From the NCBI GenBank assembly GCA_012719075.1, contig JAAYBB010000020.1, positions 1 through 64,000 of the forward strand: 64,000 nt of DNA. Reading direction: 5' to 3'. Under the pieces are notes generated by a model that had not been told where the DNA came from, searched no databases, and worked only from the letters and a program-made list of their open reading frames with translations. The DNA is from Clostridiales bacterium. Lineage in GTDB: Bacteria; Bacillota; Clostridia; Oscillospirales; Feifaniaceae. The position numbers and the translations under genes are program-made. Below, piece by piece: positions 16,305-24,439 of the stretch (within the stretch, counting starts at the first letter, position 1; the number at the start of each line of letters is the position of its first letter).

Positions 16305-16618
16305 GGCGGCCCTGCACGGGTCAAAGAACCTGGGGTGACCCGTGTGCGCGCCCCGCCGAGCTGCTCCCCGCGTTTGCTTGTGTTGCGGGCTTTTCCCGTT
16401 ACCTAGCAGACGGTTTGCATCCCTCAATGCGATTGTGGCATAAACCCGGTCCACATCCTCTGTCGGCCGGCGCCGTGTTTCCCCGCCCCGCAGGGGCCCA
16501 AATGCGCAGGCCCGCCGTTGCCGCACCGTTGACATGGAGGCGGCCCTCCCCGCCGGCGCTTGGGGTGGCCGCCTGTTTGAATGGGCGGCGCGCCCGGCTC
16601 ATTTTGCACGAATGACAC
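16305..16618. other. Non-coding gap before the fliD promoter
   Basis: No supported gene, repeat or RNA was recognised. Short frames on both strands have no ribosome site. The sigma-D promoter of fliD begins at 16619. Confidence 0.5.
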
Positions 16619-16646
16619 TAAAGTCAACGGGGCCATCTGCCGATAT
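16619..16646 (+). promoter_or_regulatory. Sigma-D (sigma-28) promoter of the fliD operon
   Basis: TAAA at 16619-16622 and GCCGATAT at 16639-16646 are separated by 16 bases, matching the Bacillus sigma-D consensus TAAA-N14-16-GCCGATAT. The sigma factor gene itself is at 32490. The leader to fliD is about 110 bases. Confidence 0.82.
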
Positions 16647-16761
16647 AGACGTGTAGAGGGGAGCGACCATCGCCCCGCACGCTCGGCACAGATGGGACCA
16701 AAACCGACTGTCCTGCGGCGCAGACCTGCGGCGCGGGCACGACATGAGCGAGGTGCTTTTC

Positions 16762-18336
16762 ATGGCCATCAACCCGCTGTACAACACCACCCGGCTGACC
16801 GGGCTGTCCTCCGGCATGGACACCGACACCCTGGTCCAAAACATGATGCAGCTCGAGCAGCTCAAGCTCAACCGCGAGCTGCGCGCCCAGACCAAGCTGG
16901 AGTGGAAGCAGCAGGCGCTGGGCAGCGTCAAGGACGACCTGAGCGCCTTCCGGCAGACCTACATGAGCGTGCTGAGCGCCTCCAACATGCTCAGCGGCAA
17001 GGTCTACAACAGCTTTACGATCGCCTCCAGCGACAGGGACAACGCCTTTGTGACCGTGTCGGCCAACGAGTACGCCTCGGCCGGCACCTACAAGCTCAAC
17101 CACATCACGCAGCTGGCCAGGGGCGCCCGCCTGACCTCGGGCAGCCGCGTGTCGCAGAGCGGCGAACACGAGCTCGCGGCCAACAACACCGCCCAGCTCA
17201 AGGACCTCAAGTTTGCAACGCCGCTGGTCTTTGAGGCAAACCCCGAGACCGGCGCGCGGGAGATCTCCTTTTCGATCAACGGCGAGGTCTTCAGCTTCCA
17301 GGAGACCGACACGCTGAGCAAGGTCCTCTCGACCGTCAACGGCAACGCGGCGGCCGGCGTCACGATAAAGTACGACCGCCTGACCGACAGCTTCACGCTC
17401 GAGACCACCAAAATGGGGCCGGACGCCACGCTCGAGGTGCTCAACCTGCGCGGCAACGCCTTTGGCGCGGGCGGCGCCTTCAACATCGATCCGGCCGACC
17501 TGCAGGCGGGCCAGAGCGCCATTGTGACCATCAACAACGTCGAGGTCGTGCGGGACACCAACGCCATCACGATCGACGGCGTGACCTTCAAGCTCAACGC
17601 GGCCGCCGAGGCGGGCGAGTCCTTTGCGCCCATCACGATCTCGGTCACCCGCGACATCAATGCCACCGTCGACAAGGTCAAGGCCTTTGTCGAGGGCTAC
17701 AACGCGCTGGTCAAGAAGCTCAACGAGCTGATTGGCGAAAAGGTCGACCGCGACTACCATCCGCTGACCGAGGAAGAAAAGGGTTCCATGACCGAAAAGC
17801 AGGTCGAGCAGTGGGAGACGGCGGCCAAGGCCGGCCTGCTGAGCAACGACGCCGGCATCCGCGGCCTGCTCAGCGAGCTGCGGGGCGCCCTGTTCGAGTC
17901 GGTTGCGGGGGCCGGGCGCTCGCCGGCCGACATCGGGATTTCGACCGGCAACTACTTCCTCTCGGGCACCGGCGAGATCGTGCTGGACGAGGACCGGCTG
18001 CGCAGCGCGCTGGAGCGGGACCCCGATTGCGTCATCAAAGTCTTCACCGACAACTCGGAGGCCACGGACCCTTCGGTGGCCTTCAAGGAGAAGGGGCTGC
18101 TCTACCGCCTCGTCGGGGCGATGGAGAACTACACCAAGGGCAGCCAGTCGGTCACGCTGGCCACGCTGGAGCGCTCGCTGGCCGACCAGCAGGACCGCGT
18201 GACCAAAATGCAGGAGAAGATGCTGGTGCTCGAGGAGAAGTACTACCTCAAGTACGCCGAGATGGAAAAGGCGCTGGCCAAGCTGCAGAGCCAGAGCGAC
18301 GGGCTCTCCGGCCTGCTGCAGTCGGTCACGAGTTAG
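16762..18336 (+). CDS. fliD: Flagellar filament cap protein FliD
   Basis: A 524-residue exported protein that caps the filament tip and folds flagellin. The ATG at 16762 is preferred because GAGGTG lies 7 bases upstream; an in-frame ATG at 16744 is possible. The N-terminus has the family motif LTGLSSGMDTDTLVQNMM and the C-terminal part has the FliD_C coiled segment (ADQQDRVTKMQEKMLVLEEK). The central domains are beta-rich. It is first in a sigma-D-driven operon with fliS, a FliT/FlgN-like chaperone, yaaR, cheW, cheR and cheB. Confidence 0.95.
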   Translation: MAINPLYNTTRLTGLSSGMDTDTLVQNMMQLEQLKLNRELRAQTKLEWKQQALGSVKDDLSAFRQTYMSVLSASNMLSGKVYNSFTIASSDRDNAFVTVSANEYASAGTYKLNHITQLARGARLTSGSRVSQSGEHELAANNTAQLKDLKFATPLVFEANPETGAREISFSINGEVFSFQETDTLSKVLSTVNGNAAAGVTIKYDRLTDSFTLETTKMGPDATLEVLNLRGNAFGAGGAFNIDPADLQAGQSAIVTINNVEVVRDTNAITIDGVTFKLNAAAEAGESFAPITISVTRDINATVDKVKAFVEGYNALVKKLNELIGEKVDRDYHPLTEEEKGSMTEKQVEQWETAAKAGLLSNDAGIRGLLSELRGALFESVAGAGRSPADIGISTGNYFLSGTGEIVLDEDRLRSALERDPDCVIKVFTDNSEATDPSVAFKEKGLLYRLVGAMENYTKGSQSVTLATLERSLADQQDRVTKMQEKMLVLEEKYYLKYAEMEKALAKLQSQSDGLSGLLQSVTS

Positions 18337-18386
18337 CGCAAGTAATTTGGCGGCCCCCAGCCAAAGAGCAAAGGACGATGGGATAA

Positions 18387-18839
18387 ATGGTACAGTCAGG
18401 CGAGACCGGCGCGGCGTACGCCCCGCTGCAGGCCAGGGGCCTGCCGGCGGGCCAGAAGAACCCGCAGGAGGCCTATCGGCGGCAGAAGGTGCTTACGGCC
18501 AGCCCGATGGAGCTCATCCTCATGCTGTACGACGAGTGCCGCAAGCGGCTGCTGCTCGGACAGCGCGCCATGGCCAGGGGCGAGGTCGAGGCCGCCCACA
18601 ACAACCTGGCCCGCGCGCAGGACATCCTCAACGAGCTGATCAACTGCCTCGACCTCACGCTGTCGATCGGCAAGGAGCTGCTCGACCTCTACTGGTTCCT
18701 GTGGCAGGAGATTGGCCGGGCCGACCACGAGAAGAGCGAAAAGCGGGTGGAGGACGTGCTGGAGCTGATCGGCCAGATGCGGGAGACCTGGCAGCAGGTC
18801 TGCGAGACGCAGCGCGGCAGCGTGGCCCTGGAGGACTGA
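18387..18839 (+). CDS. fliS: Flagellin export chaperone FliS
   Basis: A 150-residue helical chaperone that binds the C-terminus of flagellin before export; in Bacillus FliS also takes part in the FliW partner switch. The family core is visible: YRRQKVLTASPMELILMLYD, then RLLLGQRAMARGEVEAAHNN and a C-terminal amphipathic helix. The N-terminus is about 20 residues longer than typical. It sits directly after fliD, the usual order. Confidence 0.93.
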   Translation: MVQSGETGAAYAPLQARGLPAGQKNPQEAYRRQKVLTASPMELILMLYDECRKRLLLGQRAMARGEVEAAHNNLARAQDILNELINCLDLTLSIGKELLDLYWFLWQEIGRADHEKSEKRVEDVLELIGQMRETWQQVCETQRGSVALED

Positions 18840-18875
18840 CGGCGCCCCGCCCGGGGTGCATGGGAGGAGCGTTTT

Positions 18876-19313
18876 ATGCAACAGGCAGAGCGGCTCGTGC
18901 AGCTGCTGGAGCGGCGCAATCAGCTGCTGGAGGACTATCTGGCCCTGACCGAGCGGCAGCGGATCCTCCTCGCACAGGAGGCGCCCGAGGGGCTGCTTGA
19001 AAGCCTGGAGGAGCGGCAGGGCGTGCTCGACCGGGTCGAGGCCCTGCAGTCCGAGCTGGTGCAGCTGCAGGCCGACCGGCCGCCGCAGCGCGAAGGGCTT
19101 GACGCGCTGCGGGAGGAGGTCCTGCAGCAGGGCGCAAAGGCGCTGCTGGACCGCATCGCCGGGCTGGATCGGCAAAACCGGGCCGCGGCCGAGGCGCACA
19201 GGGGACACCTGGGCGGCGAGGTCCGGCGGATCAGGCAGAGCCGCCGCGGCATCGGGCTATACCACCAGGGCGTCGAGGCGCTGGGCAGCGAGCTGTTTGA
19301 CAAGAGGCAGTAG
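18876..19313 (+). CDS. FliT/FlgN-like flagellar chaperone
   Basis: A 145-residue, almost entirely helical coiled-coil protein (LVQLLERRNQLLEDYLALTE, LLESLEERQGVLDRVEALQS). The ATG at 18876 has GGAGGAG upstream. The position after fliS and the heptad pattern fit a FliT analogue, the FliD chaperone. The sequence pattern also resembles FlgN, which occurs separately at 38773. It ends GIGLYHQGVEALGSELFDKR, similar in kind to the variable export-gate-binding tail of such chaperones. The specific client is inferred from the fliD context. Confidence 0.7.
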   Translation: MQQAERLVQLLERRNQLLEDYLALTERQRILLAQEAPEGLLESLEERQGVLDRVEALQSELVQLQADRPPQREGLDALREEVLQQGAKALLDRIAGLDRQNRAAAEAHRGHLGGEVRRIRQSRRGIGLYHQGVEALGSELFDKRQ

Positions 19314-19334
19314 CGCAGAGAGGAATGGCCGCGA

Positions 19335-19784
19335 ATGAAGATCCGCAACCTGGGCGTTGCCGCCCCCGACCTTCAGAGCCTGCACGGACAGGACCGCACC
19401 CCGGCGGCCGACCGGCCGCTGCTCTTTCGCAAGCGGCTGACCGAGCTGACGCAGGAGCAGCACCGGGCCTACATGGAGGATTTGATCGTCCAGATCGACG
19501 AGCAGGGCGGCCGGCTGACCAGGCGGGCGGACCTGCGCGAGTTTGAGCGGTACCGCGCGCTGGTACGCCGCTTTCTGGACGAGGTAGTCAGCAACGGCTA
19601 CGCCTTCTCGCGGGAGAACACCTTTGGCCCAAAGGGGCGGCAGCGCCTCTTTGCCGTGGTCCGGACCGTGGACAAAAAGCTCGACGAGATGGCCGCTTCG
19701 CTGCTGCGCGGCCAGGCCGACAACCTCTCGCTGGTGGAGCAGGTGGACGAGATCCGGGGTCTGATCGTGGACCTGTTTTCTTAA
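19335..19784 (+). CDS. yaaR: YaaR family (DUF327) protein
   Basis: A 149-residue protein of a conserved Bacillota family with unknown biochemistry. Recognisable parts are LFRKRLTELTQEQHRAYMED, LREFERYRALVRRFLDEVV and the C-terminal VRTVDKKLDEMAASLLRGQA. The family often lies near motility or signalling genes. It follows the FliT-like gene by 21 bases and precedes cheW in the same operon. No catalytic motif or membrane segment is seen. Confidence 0.75.
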   Translation: MKIRNLGVAAPDLQSLHGQDRTPAADRPLLFRKRLTELTQEQHRAYMEDLIVQIDEQGGRLTRRADLREFERYRALVRRFLDEVVSNGYAFSRENTFGPKGRQRLFAVVRTVDKKLDEMAASLLRGQADNLSLVEQVDEIRGLIVDLFS

Positions 19785-19882
19785 AATTACGCAGTGAATG
19801 CAGCGTCGCAATGAGCGGCCCCGCGCAAACAGGGCACGGGCCGCCTGTTTTGCGCATCGACTTTTGCCGGGGGTGTACGACC

Positions 19883-20386
19883 GTGAACGAAAACAGTCAG
19901 GCTTTACTGGAGCTCACCGAGGACGGCATGGACGGCATGGAGGGCAAGCACCTGACCTTCCGCGTGGAGCAGGGCAGATATGGCATCGGCATCGGCTATG
20001 TGACCGAGATCATCGGCCTGCAGGACATCACGCCGGTGCCGCACACCCACCCCTATGTCAAGGGCATTGTCAACCTGCGGGGCACGATTGTGCCGGTGGT
20101 GGACATGCGCCTGCGCTTTGGCTTGCCCGAGAGCGCCTACACTGACCGCACCTGCATCGTCGTGCTCAGCAAGGACGACATGAGCATCGGCCTGGTGGTG
20201 GACGAGGTGCTCGAGGTGGCCGCCATCGGCGAGGAGAGCACCAAGCCGCCGCCGCAGCATGGCGGCACCCGCAAGAACCACTTTGTCAAAGGCATCGGCG
20301 TCACGGCCGACGGGGTCAAGCAGCTGCTGGACATCAACCGCATCTTTGAGCTCGAGGAGGCGCAGGAGGCGGCCGGGACGGGCTGA
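19883..20386 (+). CDS. cheW: Chemotaxis coupling protein CheW
   Basis: A 167-residue adaptor linking receptors to CheA. The GTG start at 19883 was chosen for the GGGGGTG stretch about 7 bases upstream. The CheW beta fold motifs are clear: LTFRVEQGRYGIGIGYVTEI, PHTHPYVKGIVNLRGTIVPV and IGLVVDEVLEVAAI. It is followed by cheR and cheB. cheA lies in the divergent operon at 7815, so the core signalling pair is split between two operons. Confidence 0.95.
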   Translation: MNENSQALLELTEDGMDGMEGKHLTFRVEQGRYGIGIGYVTEIIGLQDITPVPHTHPYVKGIVNLRGTIVPVVDMRLRFGLPESAYTDRTCIVVLSKDDMSIGLVVDEVLEVAAIGEESTKPPPQHGGTRKNHFVKGIGVTADGVKQLLDINRIFELEEAQEAAGTG

Positions 20387-20445
20387 GCGGGCGGACCAAG
20401 CCGCCCCACCAGGACGGGGCGATTGCCCAATGAGGAGCAACGAGC

Positions 20446-21270
20446 ATGAACGGAAACCTTGCCGAGCAGGACTTCATCCGCCTGATGACCTTCATCAGGG
20501 ACAACTACGGGGTCAACCTTGAAAAAAAGAAGACGCTGGTGGAGGGCAGACTCCGCAATGTCATTGCACAGGCCGGCTATGCCGACTTTCACGACTACAT
20601 CGAGGCCGCGCTGGGCGAGCCCTCGGGCGAGCTGCTCAACACCATCATCACGCGGCTGACCACCAACTACACGTACTTTATGCGGGAGGAGACCCACTAC
20701 CAGTTCATGCAGCAGCAGATGCTGCCCGAGTGGACGGCCCGCATCCGCGACCGCGACCTGCGCACCTGGAGCGCCGGCTGTGCAACCGGCGAGGAGGCCT
20801 ACACGGCGGCCATGGTCATCCAGGAGTACCTGGGCGGCGAGGCCGGCCGCTGGGACGCCACCATTCTGGGCACCGACATCTCCACCAGGGTGCTGGACGA
20901 GGCCAGGGAGGGGGTCTACACCGCCGCCGCGCTCGAGCGGCTGCCGCCGCCCTGGCGCAGCAAGTACTTTGTCGACGAGGGTGGGGACCGCTTTCGGGTT
21001 TCAAAGCGGCTGGGCGAGCAGGTGGCCTTTGCCAGGCAGAACCTGATGGAGGCCTCCTACAGCGCGCGGTTTAAGCGCAAGTTTCACCTGATCTTCTGCC
21101 GCAATGTGATGATCTACTACAACGCCGAGACGAAGGCGGCCGTCGCGGGCCGATTCTTTGATGTGCTGGAACCGGGGGGCTATCTCTTCATCGGACTCAG
21201 CGAGACCCTCTCGGGGCTGAACAGCCGCTTTGAGCAGGTTGCGCCGTCCATCTACAGAAGGGGACTTTGA
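20446..21270 (+). CDS. cheR: Chemoreceptor glutamate methyltransferase CheR
   Basis: A 274-residue SAM-dependent enzyme that methylates receptor glutamates. The N-terminal helical domain (residues 1-85, FIRLMTFIRDNYGVNL) precedes the catalytic domain, with WSAGCATGEEAYTAAM as the SAM-binding loop, LGTDIST as the acidic loop, and IFCRNVMIYY as the active-site motif. The order cheW-cheR-cheB places it in the adaptation cassette. Its stop overlaps the region of the cheB start. Confidence 0.96.
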   Translation: MNGNLAEQDFIRLMTFIRDNYGVNLEKKKTLVEGRLRNVIAQAGYADFHDYIEAALGEPSGELLNTIITRLTTNYTYFMREETHYQFMQQQMLPEWTARIRDRDLRTWSAGCATGEEAYTAAMVIQEYLGGEAGRWDATILGTDISTRVLDEAREGVYTAAALERLPPPWRSKYFVDEGGDRFRVSKRLGEQVAFARQNLMEASYSARFKRKFHLIFCRNVMIYYNAETKAAVAGRFFDVLEPGGYLFIGLSETLSGLNSRFEQVAPSIYRRGL

Positions 21271-21272
21271 GC

Positions 21273-22313
21273 ATGCCGCACAGCGATCGATTGCGGATCG
21301 TTTTGATTGAGCCGGCCGCCCACCCCCTTCCGGGGCTGGCCCCGGCACTGCTCGCGGAGCCCCGGCTGGAACTGACGCCGCTCGACCTGCAGCCCGGCCG
21401 GCTGGCCGAGCAGCTGCTCGAGCGGCCGGCCGGCGTGGCGGTCGTCTACCTGCCCATCTGCGGCGAGCTGGAGGCGGCCGAGATCGAGCGGGCCGTCGGC
21501 GCGGGCGGCGCCGTGCTGCTGCTCTCGATCAGCGAGTGGCCGGCCAGCCGCCCTGTGCAAAGCGGCCGTCTGGAGCACATCCAGCTGCGCGTCCCCGGCA
21601 ATCGGCAAGCCGAGCTCCAGGCCGCCGTCGAGGCGGTCCTGCGGCTCGGGGGGCGTGCCCGCGTGCACGGCCGCCCCTCCGCGCCCGCGATGGCCCGGCC
21701 GGCCGGCACCATGCTGCCCGGCGAGGCAGCGCTTGCGCGCAGGCTCATCGCGGTGGGCGCCTCGACCGGCGGCACCGAGGCGATGGCCAAGCTGTTTCGC
21801 CTGCTGCCGGTGCAGCTGCCGGGCATCGTGGTGGTGCAGCACATGCCGCCGGTGTTCACGCGCATGTACGCCGAGCGACTGGACGAGGAGCTGCCCTTTT
21901 CGGTCCGCGAAGTTTCCGGGGAGGCGCTGATCGAGCCCGGCAGCATTCACATTGCGCCGGGCGGGCGCCACCTGCTGGTCGAGCGCCGCAAAGACCGCTT
22001 TTACACGCGGCTGGGCGACACAGAGAAGGTCGGCGGGCACTGCCCCTCGGTCGACGTGCTGTTTCGCTCGGTGGCGGCCGCGGCGGGGCCATCGGCCATC
22101 GGCCTGCTGCTGACCGGCATGGGGGCCGACGGCGCCGCCGGCCTGGTCGAGATGCGGCAGGCCGGCGCCTACACCATCGGGCAGAGCGAGCGCAGCTGCG
22201 TGGTGTACGGCATGCCCTGCAAGGCCTATGAGCTGGGCGGCGTGGAGCAGCAGGCCGACCTGGAGGACATGCCGCAGCTCCTGCTGGACCGCCTGGCCAA
22301 ACCCGGCCCCTGA
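21273..22313 (+). CDS. cheB: Receptor methylesterase CheB with a degenerate receiver domain
   Basis: About 346 residues from ATG 21273. The C-terminal methylesterase domain is intact: Ser164 in VGASTGGTEA, His190 in VVVQHMPP and Asp286 in TGMGADGAAG. The N-terminal 125 residues follow a receiver-like pattern, but LRIVLIEPAAHP replaces the acidic-pair motif and VVYLPICGE (58-66) replaces the phosphoacceptor LDxxMP. No equivalent Asp is visible, so phosphorylation by CheA, the usual activation step, seems impossible. It could be constitutive or controlled by protein contacts. A strong terminator follows, closing the fliD operon. Confidence 0.9.
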   Translation: MPHSDRLRIVLIEPAAHPLPGLAPALLAEPRLELTPLDLQPGRLAEQLLERPAGVAVVYLPICGELEAAEIERAVGAGGAVLLLSISEWPASRPVQSGRLEHIQLRVPGNRQAELQAAVEAVLRLGGRARVHGRPSAPAMARPAGTMLPGEAALARRLIAVGASTGGTEAMAKLFRLLPVQLPGIVVVQHMPPVFTRMYAERLDEELPFSVREVSGEALIEPGSIHIAPGGRHLLVERRKDRFYTRLGDTEKVGGHCPSVDVLFRSVAAAAGPSAIGLLLTGMGADGAAGLVEMRQAGAYTIGQSERSCVVYGMPCKAYELGGVEQQADLEDMPQLLLDRLAKPGP

Positions 22314-22472
22314 GGGCCGGCCGCCCCGGCTGCGGCGCCGCCGGAATGCCGGGCCTGCGCCACCGTTTTCGCACCGGCCTTTGGATCTGTGCACACAGCC
22401 CCGAAGACACAGAGGGGCGGCGCGCGCGAACGGGGGCCCCCGCCCAAAGCCGCCTGTTTTTACGATCAATTC

Positions 22473-22497
22473 AGCCGCTGCGTGCAGCGGCTTTTTT
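22473..22497 (+). terminator. Intrinsic terminator of the fliD-cheB operon
   Basis: AGCCGCTGC and GCAGCGGCT form a near-perfect stem with a very short loop, followed by TTTTTT. It lies about 160 bases past the cheB stop codon. Confidence 0.8.
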
Positions 22498-22644
22498 GAT
22501 GTGCAAAAGGCCAAAATCGCCCTGCCGTCACAGCGACTGGGAAGTTCAGTCAATTCAGGCGGCTCAAAAATCACAGAATTTTCTCAAACGATCACAAAAT
22601 GAATGCCATTTTTGTTTAAAAAGGTAGATTTATAGAAAACAACA

Positions 22645-22653
22645 TGGTATAAT
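22645..22653 (+). promoter_or_regulatory. Extended -10 promoter of the flgB operon
   Basis: TGGTATAAT is a perfect extended -10 element (TG-N-TATAAT) in an AT-rich stretch. The -35 region is weak (TAGATT at the 17-base position). The leader to the GTG of flgB is about 75 bases. This probably drives the large early flagellar operon through sigD. Confidence 0.55.
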
Positions 22654-22733
22654 TCTCAAGAAATGAGTTTTTTGACCAAAACGATGTGACAAATTCGCTT
22701 CATGTGACAATTTGTTCGACGGGAGGACCTACC

Positions 22734-23141
22734 GTGTGGGACAAACTTTACGCGCCGGCCGACCTGCTTCAGCAGGGGCTCTCGGCCACCTGGACCCGCA
22801 ATGCGGTAATCCGCAACAACCTGGCCAACAGCGAGACCCCCAACTTCAAGGCCTCCGAGCTGGACTTTGAGACGCTGCTCGCGCAGACCCTCGAGCAGAA
22901 CTCCTTCACCGGGCGCAGGACCAGAGAGCGGCACCTCCAGATCGGCGGCCCGCAGGTGGGCGAGCTGCGGCCGGTGCTGCGCCAAAGCGACCAGTATTCG
23001 ATGCGCATGGACGGCAACAACGTCGATGTCGAGGCCGAAAACGTCAAGCTGGCGCAGAACAGCCTCCAGTACAACACGCTGCTGGTGAAGCTCAACAGCG
23101 AGCTCTCGCGGCTGCGCATGGCCATCAACGAGGGGAGATGA
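22734..23141 (+). CDS. flgB: Flagellar proximal rod protein FlgB
   Basis: A 135-residue exported rod subunit. The GTG at 22734 has GGGAGGACC upstream. The rod/hook N-terminal motif is present (VIRNNLANSETPNFKASELD), and the C-terminal helix (MRMDGNNVDVEAENVKLAQN) matches FlgB. It is the first gene of the long early operon, followed by flgC and fliE as in Bacillus. Confidence 0.96.
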   Translation: MWDKLYAPADLLQQGLSATWTRNAVIRNNLANSETPNFKASELDFETLLAQTLEQNSFTGRRTRERHLQIGGPQVGELRPVLRQSDQYSMRMDGNNVDVEAENVKLAQNSLQYNTLLVKLNSELSRLRMAINEGR

Positions 23142-23149
23142 GGTCACAG

Positions 23150-23593
23150 ATGGGATTTCTGGACTCGATGAACATCAGCGCGTCGGCGTTGACCGCCACC
23201 CGCCTGCGCATGGACGTGATCGCCGAGAACATGGCCAACCTCAACACCACGCGCACCGCCACCGGCGACCCCTATCGCCGGCGCTATGTGGTGTTTGAGC
23301 CGCGCGGCGCCGCCCGCTCCTTCGGCGACTACTTTGACCGCGCCGCCGGGCGGGGCGTCGGCGGCGGCGTGCGGGTCACCGCGATCGGCGAGGACCCCTC
23401 GGCCTTCAAGCTCGACTACAACCCCACCCACCCCGACGCCGACGCCGACGGCTATGTGAGGCTGCCCAACGTCGACGTCGTGCAGGAGATGGTGGACATG
23501 ATGTCGGCCTACCGGGCCTACGAGGCCAACATCACGGCGCTGAACACCTTTAAGGACATGGCGGTCAAGACGCTGGAGCTCGGCAAGGGCTAA
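23150..23593 (+). CDS. flgC: Flagellar proximal rod protein FlgC
   Basis: A 147-residue exported rod subunit. ATG 23150 is chosen because MGFLDSMNISASALTATRLR is the usual FlgC start, with GGGGAGATGAGG upstream; an in-frame ATG at 23138 overlaps the flgB stop. The family motif VIAENMANLNTTRTATGDPY and the C-terminal NVDVVQEMVDMMSAYRAYEA are clear. Confidence 0.96.
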   Translation: MGFLDSMNISASALTATRLRMDVIAENMANLNTTRTATGDPYRRRYVVFEPRGAARSFGDYFDRAAGRGVGGGVRVTAIGEDPSAFKLDYNPTHPDADADGYVRLPNVDVVQEMVDMMSAYRAYEANITALNTFKDMAVKTLELGKG

Positions 23594-23639
23594 GCGCCGC
23601 CGCCGGCGGCACAGACCGCAGAAAGATGGGGGACGCCAC

Positions 23640-23942
23640 ATGAATGTCAATCCGCTCTCCGGCAGCCTGATCAACCTGATCAGCAGCGAGGCCGCCAGTC
23701 CCGCCGAGCCGCAGGCGTCGGCGCACAGCTTTTCAAGCATCCTGACCGAGGCCATGGACAACGTGCGGCAGACCGACCTAGCGGACAAGGGCTCGGCGCT
23801 GCAGCTGCTGACCGGGCAGGCCGACGACATGTCCGGCCTGCTGCTGGACGCCCAAAAGGCCGAAATTTCGCTGAACCTGGCGCTGCAGCTCCGCTCCAAG
23901 GTCCTTGAGGCCTACAACGAGATCATGCGCATGCAGCTGTAG
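23640..23942 (+). CDS. fliE: Flagellar hook-basal body protein FliE
   Basis: A 100-residue protein joining the MS ring to the rod. The pattern FSSILTEAMDNVRQTDLADK and the C-terminal KAEISLNLALQLRSKVLEAY with NEIMRMQL is typical. In Bacillus fliF follows fliE; here the operon jumps to fliO, and fliF starts a separate operon at 46124. Confidence 0.95.
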   Translation: MNVNPLSGSLINLISSEAASPAEPQASAHSFSSILTEAMDNVRQTDLADKGSALQLLTGQADDMSGLLLDAQKAEISLNLALQLRSKVLEAYNEIMRMQL

Positions 23943-23986
23943 CCTGCGGCGGGGCAATCACGACAGAGGGGGGCGAGGGGGAGGCC

Positions 23987-24439
23987 ATGACGGCGTTTGA
24001 AGTCGCACGCGGGCTGATCGGCATTGTGGCCGTCATCGCCCTGGCCTACGGCGCCACCTGGTATGTGGCCTCGCGCTCGCAGCGCCTGCAGCCGGGGCGC
24101 ATGATCCGGATTTTAGACCGCTTTTCGCTCTCGCGGGACAAGGCCTTCTACCTGCTCGAGGTCTGCGGAAAGCTCTACCTGGTGGCGGTCACCAACCAGA
24201 GCGTGACGCTGCTGGACAGGCCCGACCCCGCCGATGTGGCCGCAATGGTCAAGTCGGAGGCCCGGCCGGGCGGCCTTGCGGCGATGGCGACCCGCGGCTT
24301 TTCGGCCGTGTTCAGGGGTGCCGGGGCGGAAGAGCCGGTCCCGCCGCAGGAGGCGCCCTATACGGTATACCGCGGACAGGGGGCCGGCCGGACGCAGGGC
24401 CGGGACCCGGCCGAGGGGGAGGAGGGTCCGGCGCCGTGA
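23987..24439 (+). CDS. fliO: Flagellar export assembly protein FliO
   Basis: A 150-residue membrane protein with one N-terminal helix (GLIGIVAVIALAYGATWYVA), then the FliO domain (ILDRFSLSRDKAFYLLEVCG, KLYLVAVTNQSVTLLDR) and a low-complexity tail. It helps assemble the FliP ring of the export gate. The ATG at 23987 follows GGGGGCGAGGGGGAGG. The end overlaps the fliP start by 4 bases. Confidence 0.88.
   Translation: MTAFEVARGLIGIVAVIALAYGATWYVASRSQRLQPGRMIRILDRFSLSRDKAFYLLEVCGKLYLVAVTNQSVTLLDRPDPADVAAMVKSEARPGGLAAMATRGFSAVFRGAGAEEPVPPQEAPYTVYRGQGAGRTQGRDPAEGEEGPAP

Larger units (their letters stand above)
22314..22733. other. Intergenic region between the fliD and flgB operons
   Basis: It holds the cheB terminator (22473-22497), an AT-rich promoter stretch (22600-22660) and the flgB leader. 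No gene is supported. The motif TTCATGTGA occurs just before the flgB ribosome site. Confidence 0.6.
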
